In this document: piece by piece, positions 15,067-19,391 of the stretch | Layout: the number at the start of each line of letters is the position of its first letter | Numbering within the stretch: position 1 is the first letter of the stretch | DNA from: RGIG5612 sp045546255 | GTDB taxonomy: Bacteria > Bacillota > Clostridia > Lachnospirales > Lachnospiraceae | Length of the DNA stretch: 19,391 nt | Assembly (NCBI GenBank): GCA_045546255.1 | Contig: JAZQCK010000023.1 | Coordinates: 1-19,391 of the forward strand | Direction: 5' to 3' | Notes under the pieces: model-generated | The model's database searches: none | Told to the model about the DNA's origin: nothing | What the model saw: the letters and a program-made list of their open reading frames with translations, nothing else | Translations under genes and position numbers: made by a program

Positions 15067-15480
15067 ATGGAAGCATATAAGCACGTTGTTCAATATTATG
15101 AAACAGATAAAATGGGCATCACCCACCACTCAAACTATATCCGCTGGATGGAAGAGGCGAGAGTGGACTTTTTGGCGCAGGCAGGATGGCCGTTTGCCAA
15201 GTTGGAAAAACAGGGTTTTGCTTCTCCTGTCATCAAGGTAGAATGCAAATATATCCGTCCGACCACATTTTCCGATGTCGTTTTGATCAATACATGCGTT
15301 GCGAGTTTTGATGGAATCCGCATGGTTTTTCAGTATGAAATGAGCAAAGAGGATGGAACGGTCGTTTGCGTTGCAGAGTCTTCCCACTGTTTTGTGAATA
15401 TGGAAGGGAAACCGATCCGCGCGGATAAAGCGTGCCCGGAATTCTGCGAGGCGATGCTGCAATATAAGAAGGCGGAGTAA
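15067..15480 (+). CDS. Acyl-CoA thioesterase, 4HBT hot-dog family
   Basis: This 137-residue hot-dog fold protein resembles YbgC/FcbC thioesterases. The signature QYYETDKMGITHHSNYIRWM (about 9-28) holds the predicted catalytic Asp14 and the conserved HHSNY, followed by EEARVDFL. The length is normal. The likely reaction is hydrolysis of an acyl-CoA thioester in the cytoplasm; the acyl group cannot be inferred. AGAAAGGG lies before the ATG. It shares no obvious function with its neighbours and probably just shares a promoter with the downstream genes. Confidence 0.92.
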   Translation: MEAYKHVVQYYETDKMGITHHSNYIRWMEEARVDFLAQAGWPFAKLEKQGFASPVIKVECKYIRPTTFSDVVLINTCVASFDGIRMVFQYEMSKEDGTVVCVAESSHCFVNMEGKPIRADKACPEFCEAMLQYKKAE

Positions 15481-15482
15481 AA

Positions 15483-15546
15483 GAGACAGAGAACAGCCCA
15501 GGCTGCCTTCTCGCCCTGACGGGCTCACCTTGCCGTCCCCTGTCTC
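15483..15546 (+). promoter_or_regulatory. Three-way-junction-like structure between thioesterase and XRE genes
   Basis: The whole spacer folds on itself. GAGACAG (15483-15489) pairs perfectly with CTGTCTC (15540-15546), closing two hairpins: CAGCC/GGCTG (15494-15505) and GCCC/GGGC (15513-15524, TGAC loop). There is no U-run, so it is not a terminator. The outer stem ends about 6 nt before the AAGGAAA ribosome binding site, a place where it could affect translation of the XRE gene. Confidence 0.5.
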
Positions 15547-15562
15547 CGGAAAGGAAATCACC

Positions 15563-16015
15563 ATGGCAAATAAAGTCGGGAATTTAATAAAAAAAGCAAG
15601 AAACGATGCAGGCATGACACAGGAGCAGCTTGCAAGAAAAGTAAAGAACTGCACGACCTCTGACATTGGAAAAGCAGAGCGTGGAGAGCTCCGTCTTACC
15701 AATGATCAGCTGAAACAGATTGCAAAAGCAACTGGCGTCACGCAGAAGTCTCTTCTGGATGCGGCGGCATCGAGCAGTTATAAGAATAGTTCGTCGAGTA
15801 GCTCTTCGAGTTCATCGTCTTCAAGCAGTTCTTCCAAAGGCAGCATGAAAGTTTCTGCGACCGAACGAAAACTGGTCGAGCTTTACCGCAAGGCAGATGC
15901 GGCGACCAAGAAGAAGGTGATGGAGGAACTGAAAAGGAGCGAGACTATCGACGAGATCAGTGAAGGCATCGGAACTCTGCTCGGAAGTGCCATCGAGTAT
16001 TTCACGAAAAAGTAA
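15563..16015 (+). CDS. XRE-family helix-turn-helix regulator with 16-serine linker
   Basis: The 150-residue product has an N-terminal XRE/Cro-type HTH (about 5-62) with LIKKARNDAGMTQEQLARKV, a recognition-helix region TTSDIGKAERGELRL, and LKQIAKATGVTQKSLLDAA. A run of 16 serines (about 76-91) follows, then a helical C-terminus (98-150) with ATERKLVELYRKADAATKKK, likely for dimerisation or partner binding. The serine run uses all six serine codons, so it is kept at the protein level rather than by simple slippage. ATG 15563 is chosen because it follows AAGGAAA and starts directly into the HTH. The stop is 4 nt before dinB, so the two are probably coupled; control of dinB is plausible. Confidence 0.88.
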   Translation: MANKVGNLIKKARNDAGMTQEQLARKVKNCTTSDIGKAERGELRLTNDQLKQIAKATGVTQKSLLDAAASSSYKNSSSSSSSSSSSSSSSSKGSMKVSATERKLVELYRKADAATKKKVMEELKRSETIDEISEGIGTLLGSAIEYFTKK

Positions 16016-16019
16016 ACGA

Positions 16020-17234
16020 ATGAACCAGATCATAATTCATGTAGACATGGATGCGTTTTATGCATCCGTAGAAGTGAGGGACGATCCGTCCCTTAAGGGA
16101 AAGCCCCTCATCATTGGCTCGATGCCGAATGAAAGAGGGGTTGTTGCTACATGCAGTTATGAAGCGCGAAAGTTTGGTGTCCATTCCGGACAGAATATCA
16201 AAGAGGCATACCGTTTTTGCCCGCACGGAATCTATAAACATCCGGATTTTCAAAAATACCGCGCAGTCTCTAAACAACTCCATGAAATCTGGAATACCTA
16301 TTCCTCGGCTTCTGAGTATATTGCACTTGATGAAGCGTATCTAGACGTTACGGAAAAGGCCGGAACGTTTGAAGGTGCGCGAGAGATCGGGCGTATTATC
16401 AAACAGCGCACGCTGGATGAGGTGGGCCTTAGCTGTTCTGTGGGAATCGCATATTCCAAGACCGCGGCCAAGACGGCGAGCGAAGAGAGAAAGCCAAATG
16501 GCTTCTTTGAAATACAAACACCGGAAGACTTTGTGAAACTGGTCGAAGAACGCGACGTGCGAGTCCTGTATACTGTTGGCGCAAAGACCGCAGAAAAACT
16601 GCACAAGACCGGCATCCGAACAGTTCGTGATGTCATAGAACGTCCGGAAGAAGTCATCCGTCTTTTGGGAAAAGCAGGAAGATGGATCACGCAGATCGCA
16701 AACGGGATTGACAATCGCAAAGTCACTCCATACCGTCCGGAGGATGCTAAATCCATCAGCCGGGAGCTGACCTTTCAGGAGGATGTAGACGATTATGAAT
16801 TCATTAAAGACGTTTTGTTTTTGCTCTCACTGAGTGTGAATGAGCGGGCAAAAAGAATCGGTCTTTATGGTATGGGCGCATCCTTGAAACTGACCTATGC
16901 AGATATGAAAGGGATCACGCGTTCACGCGCCGGAGGATCGTATCGCAATCCACTTTCAATCTATGAAGAAGCCATCCGTCTTTTAGACCAGGTTGATAAA
17001 CTCCCGGTCCGGCTCGTCGGCGTCGGTATCTATAACCTTGCAGGTGAAGAGGGAAGGCAGCTCAGCATCGAAGATATCATAGCGGAAAGTTCCAACGAAA
17101 CAGAAAAAAGGATGCATGAAATCTTTCTGCACCTGAATGAGCGATATCATCTTGATTTTGAAGGGCACCTGTCCGAGCTTTTCAAACTGGATACGCTCTA
17201 CCGCACAGTAGAATATATGCGGAGACATAAATAA
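16020..17234 (+). CDS. dinB: DNA polymerase IV, Y-family translesion polymerase
   Basis: The 404-residue product is the error-prone polymerase that extends past damaged or misaligned template. Catalytic carboxylates are visible: Asp9 in HVDMDAFYASVE (7-18) and Asp104-Glu105 in ALDEAYLDVT (102-111). Tyr14 sits at the steric-gate position. The finger (SYEARKFGV, 46-54) and thumb (TVGAKTAEKL) regions are normal. A likely sliding-clamp motif QLSIED lies near 347, unusually followed by a further ~50 residues rather than ending the chain. No good Shine-Dalgarno precedes ATG 16020; it is 4 nt after the XRE stop, so translational coupling is likely. No LexA box is seen immediately upstream. A REP-like hairpin begins one base after the stop. 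Confidence 0.95.
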   Translation: MNQIIIHVDMDAFYASVEVRDDPSLKGKPLIIGSMPNERGVVATCSYEARKFGVHSGQNIKEAYRFCPHGIYKHPDFQKYRAVSKQLHEIWNTYSSASEYIALDEAYLDVTEKAGTFEGAREIGRIIKQRTLDEVGLSCSVGIAYSKTAAKTASEERKPNGFFEIQTPEDFVKLVEERDVRVLYTVGAKTAEKLHKTGIRTVRDVIERPEEVIRLLGKAGRWITQIANGIDNRKVTPYRPEDAKSISRELTFQEDVDDYEFIKDVLFLLSLSVNERAKRIGLYGMGASLKLTYADMKGITRSRAGGSYRNPLSIYEEAIRLLDQVDKLPVRLVGVGIYNLAGEEGRQLSIEDIIAESSNETEKRMHEIFLHLNERYHLDFEGHLSELFKLDTLYRTVEYMRRHK

Positions 17235-17235
17235 A

Positions 17236-17262
17236 GTGACAAAAGAACCGTCCCTTTGTCAC
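17236..17262. repeat. REP-like palindromic element after dinB
   Basis: GTGACAAA (17236-17243) pairs perfectly with TTTGTCAC (17255-17262) across the loop AGAACCGTCCC. The core AAAGAACCGTCCC next to a TGACA palindrome is a pattern I recall as widely dispersed in Clostridia and other bacteria, often near REP-associated Y1 transposase genes. It could also act as a weak dinB terminator, but no U-run follows directly. Confidence 0.6.
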
Positions 17263-17350
17263 ATAACTTTTGGTTATGCCTCGATGATTTCTATGTATTG
17301 GCGTCTCCTTTTGTTTTTTAATAAAATCAAAACATAACAATGAGTTATGT
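17261..17350 (+). promoter_or_regulatory. Promoter of the arylsulfotransferase-like gene with two matching operators
   Basis: ACATAAC-TTTTG-GTTATG (17261-17278) and ACATAAC-AATGA-GTTATGT (17332-17350) are two copies of one inverted repeat with 5-nt spacers; their centres are 71 bp apart, about seven helical turns. A promoter fits between them: TTGGCG (17298-17303), 18 nt, TAAAAT (17322-17327). The second site then covers the start point and the first lies near -65, an arrangement that suits repression by DNA looping. The regulator is not in view. Confidence 0.6.
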
Positions 17351-17376
17351 CCGAACAAAGAACAGGAGGAGAAGAA

Positions 17377-19314
17377 ATGAAAAACAAACTTTTACGTTAT
17401 GCAGCAGTTTCTGCAGCAGCAGTTTCTTTGGCAGCGTTCGCTGTCGGCTGTGGCGCGCAGGAGCCGGCAGGCAGTGCAGCAAGTGCTTCCTCAGCAGGAG
17501 CCGCAGCAGCACCGACTGCAGTCATTACATGCGATATCTCTGATATCGATTACGCAAACATCTATTTTGATTACACCGATCAGATCAAAGCGGAAATGGA
17601 CGCAGTTGCACTGGTTCCGCAGGCAGCAGCAATCGAACTGACAGCAACGGACGCAAACGGCGCAACTGGTGTTGTCGTTGTTCCGTCTATCGATCCGGCA
17701 AACACAAGCGACTTTTACATGAACGCTTATGTAGCAGGGAACACCATTAATTTTGCAGGCGGCATCGCATCTGCTGAAAGCAGCATCTCCGGAGTTCTTC
17801 CGGTAGCAGGCGGCGCAGTAGCTTACACAGCAGCACCGATCGATGGCAAGACCATGGCTGATGAGGTGATCACTTTTACCATGGCAAGCGGCGCAACTTA
17901 TAAAGTGCATATGCTCCCAGAATGCTTCCCAGCATTTGAGATCACTGGCGAAGGAGTAGCAGCAGATAATGCAGGCGTTTACACTTTCGCAATTGATAAA
18001 TTTATGATCCGTGTCAACACTGACGGACAGATCATTTATTACAGAAACATGGGCCAGGTTGGCGAAGAACTGATGGCAGAAAACTTTGCTCCGCAGAGCT
18101 TTGGCGACAAACAGTATTATTCCGTATTTATTGAGCTCCATCCGGATTTCAGAAATGCACAGGGCGGTTTTTCTTCCGGCTTCTATCTGGTCATGGATGA
18201 GAATTATCAGGATATCGATCAGGTGACCCTGTCAGCAAATGAAGAAGAAAATCATAAGCACGGCGTAGGATACCTTGATCAGCATGAGTTCCAAATCATG
18301 GGAGAAAATCATTACATGCTGTTAAGCTACACACCGCTCCTTATTGAAAACCTTCCGGCAAGCCTTAAGGGAATCGATGGATCCAGCAAAGCTTATGTAT
18401 GGGCAGGCATCATGCAGGAAGTGCAGGATGGAAAAATTGTCAGCGAAGTCAACACCGCAGATTATCCGATCCTTTATGAATCAGCAGTTGAGAAAATCGA
18501 CTATGCAGGCAGCACCGACCAGGGCGTTACTGTAACTGTAGGTGTCAACGAAGTGTTCTCCCTTGCAGACGGCATTATGGATTACACACATGTAAACAGC
18601 ATTGATTATACACTGGAGCCGGACGGAACCGCAGACAAGATCTTAGTTTCCATGCGTGACCAGTCCGCAGTCTTCCAGTTCGATATTGATACCGGAGCAA
18701 TGGAGTGGATCCTCGGCGGAAAAGCAAGCACACTCGGCGGATTCGATGAGTTCACATCCAGCCGTACAGATGATAACGGTGCGGCATTTAACGCATTGAC
18801 CTTTGGTCAGCACTTTGCAAGATACGCGAACAAGGAAGAAGACGGAACAATTTCCGGAAATGTTGAGATCAGCCTCTTTGACAATCAGACAGGCGTTGCT
18901 CCGTTCCTTATGATGGTTCAGCCTCCGACACTGACAAGAGTGTTCAAAGCAACGATCGACGAAGCTGCCGGAACCGCAACCATCTCTGATGTAATCGACG
19001 GAACCTATCTGAATGAGAAGACCGGAAAATATCATATCGCAAGCCACTGCGGAAGCGTTCAGTATGAAAATGACAATGCAGTTATGATCGGATGGGGACT
19101 CCACGGCGTCGTAGATAACTTTGGTGCAATGGTTCCGGAAGGAACAATGAAAGATACCGGCTTTGATGATCTTCGTCAGGGCAGCAGACCGATCTTCACT
19201 GAGTATGATATGGCAAACGATACTGTCACATTCGAGCTGAGTGCTACAAGAAATCCGAATGAAGTGAATTCTGAAGCATTCTTCTCCTATCGGACATACA
19301 AGTCAGCAAAATAA
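17377..19314 (+). CDS. Lipoprotein of the aryl-sulfate sulfotransferase (ASST) family
   Basis: The 645-residue product is exported as a lipoprotein: a basic start, a hydrophobic run, then AFAVGC with Cys25 as lipid site. An A/S/G-rich linker follows to about 47. The rest resembles a beta-propeller ASST, which moves sulfate between phenolic compounds through a sulfohistidine, without PAPS. Candidate active-site residues in order are His303 (DQHEF), His405 (DYTHVNSID), Arg427 (SMRDQS), His479 (FGQHFAR) and perhaps His557 (SHCGS). His303-His405 spacing (102) is close to the E. coli enzyme's 252-356; His479 is the likely acceptor. ATG 17377 is chosen because AGGAGGAG precedes it and the signal peptide starts cleanly; 17347 would add ten residues. 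Substrate is unknown. Confidence 0.82.
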   Translation: MKNKLLRYAAVSAAAVSLAAFAVGCGAQEPAGSAASASSAGAAAAPTAVITCDISDIDYANIYFDYTDQIKAEMDAVALVPQAAAIELTATDANGATGVVVVPSIDPANTSDFYMNAYVAGNTINFAGGIASAESSISGVLPVAGGAVAYTAAPIDGKTMADEVITFTMASGATYKVHMLPECFPAFEITGEGVAADNAGVYTFAIDKFMIRVNTDGQIIYYRNMGQVGEELMAENFAPQSFGDKQYYSVFIELHPDFRNAQGGFSSGFYLVMDENYQDIDQVTLSANEEENHKHGVGYLDQHEFQIMGENHYMLLSYTPLLIENLPASLKGIDGSSKAYVWAGIMQEVQDGKIVSEVNTADYPILYESAVEKIDYAGSTDQGVTVTVGVNEVFSLADGIMDYTHVNSIDYTLEPDGTADKILVSMRDQSAVFQFDIDTGAMEWILGGKASTLGGFDEFTSSRTDDNGAAFNALTFGQHFARYANKEEDGTISGNVEISLFDNQTGVAPFLMMVQPPTLTRVFKATIDEAAGTATISDVIDGTYLNEKTGKYHIASHCGSVQYENDNAVMIGWGLHGVVDNFGAMVPEGTMKDTGFDDLRQGSRPIFTEYDMANDTVTFELSATRNPNEVNSEAFFSYRTYKSAK

Positions 19315-19348
19315 TGCTGCGGAATGCTTAGATTCTTTTCATAACTCC

Positions 19349-19386
19349 AAAGGGAGGGCCTTAACCGGCCCTCTCTTTTCTGTTTG
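19349..19386 (+). terminator. Intrinsic terminator after the ASST-like gene
   Basis: AAAGGGAGGGCC (19349-19360) pairs with GGCCCTCTCTTT (19367-19378), including one G-U pair, around a TTAACC loop, followed by TCTGTTT. It lies 34 nt after the stop and closes the gene as a single-gene transcript. Confidence 0.9.
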
Positions 19387-19391
19387 CCCGC

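Noticed and set aside
15023..15241. 72-codon frame overlapping the start of the thioesterase gene
   Set aside because: It overlaps the conserved hot-dog catalytic region in another frame, and its amino acid composition is not protein-like.
16600..16635. CGAAC close to GTTCG inside dinB as an SOS box
   Set aside because: The half-sites are separated by one base instead of four and lie within the coding sequence.
17491..18141. 216-codon - strand open frame opposite the ASST-like gene
   Set aside because: Cysteine-rich composition is the typical antisense shadow of the GCA-rich alanine codons of the real gene; it has no ribosome binding site and no recognisable motif.
1..19391. CRISPR arrays, tRNA or rRNA genes, transposase genes, phage attachment sites
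   Set aside because: No regular spaced repeats, cloverleaf-like blocks, rRNA signatures or transposase/integrase motifs were seen, and no direct repeats bounding the defence operon were found by eye.

Overview
The window looks like a chromosomal segment of a low-to-medium GC Clostridia, most likely a Lachnospiraceae-type Firmicute. The evidence is the Gram-positive form of S12, strong AAGGAGG ribosome binding sites, TTGACA/TATAAT promoters, a PadR-DUF1700-DUF4097 operon and a Bacillus-type LexA-box-like site. There are no tRNA or rRNA genes, no CRISPR array and no insertion sequence with a transposase.

Layout. (1) 1-309: end of a small membrane protein gene, followed by a terminator. (2) 388-5360: the str operon rpsL-rpsG-fusA-tuf on the + strand. 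It has a consensus promoter before rpsL, a second one before tuf, a strong terminator after tuf, and an unusually structured 270-nt spacer between rpsL and rpsG. The spacers and the region after tuf carry several hairpins built to one plan: short helices separated by GA/GA or GA/GAA mismatches. (3) 5412-5697: no gene seen. (4) 5698-7605, - strand: a three-gene envelope/regulatory operon (PadR regulator, DUF1700/HAAS membrane protein, DUF4097 beta-repeat protein) whose promoter is overlapped by an inverted repeat. (5) 7783-8331, - strand: an unrecognised four-helix membrane protein.

(6) 8427-15014, + strand, is the most interesting part. A TerB_N/TerB_C protein, a BrxD-like P-loop ATPase and an Lhr-like DExH helicase match the gene content and order of the Shango anti-phage system (SngA-SngB-SngC). 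An extra gene lies between the ATPase and the helicase; it encodes an ORF6N DNA-binding domain fused to a phospholipase-D-like domain. The operon promoter overlaps a 13/14 match to the Gram-positive LexA box, which suggests DNA-damage control of a defence operon. A perfect 19-bp palindrome overlaps the same place and is a rival operator.

(7) 15067-17234: a hot-dog acyl-CoA thioesterase, an XRE regulator with a 16-serine linker, and DNA polymerase IV (dinB), closely packed. (8) 17236-17350: a REP-like hairpin and two copies of one inverted repeat 71 bp apart. (9) 17377-19314: a lipoprotein of the arylsulfate sulfotransferase family, closed by a terminator at the right end.

All functional calls come from reading motifs; no database search was run. 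The Shango assignment rests on domain content and gene order. The regulatory sites are pattern matches.
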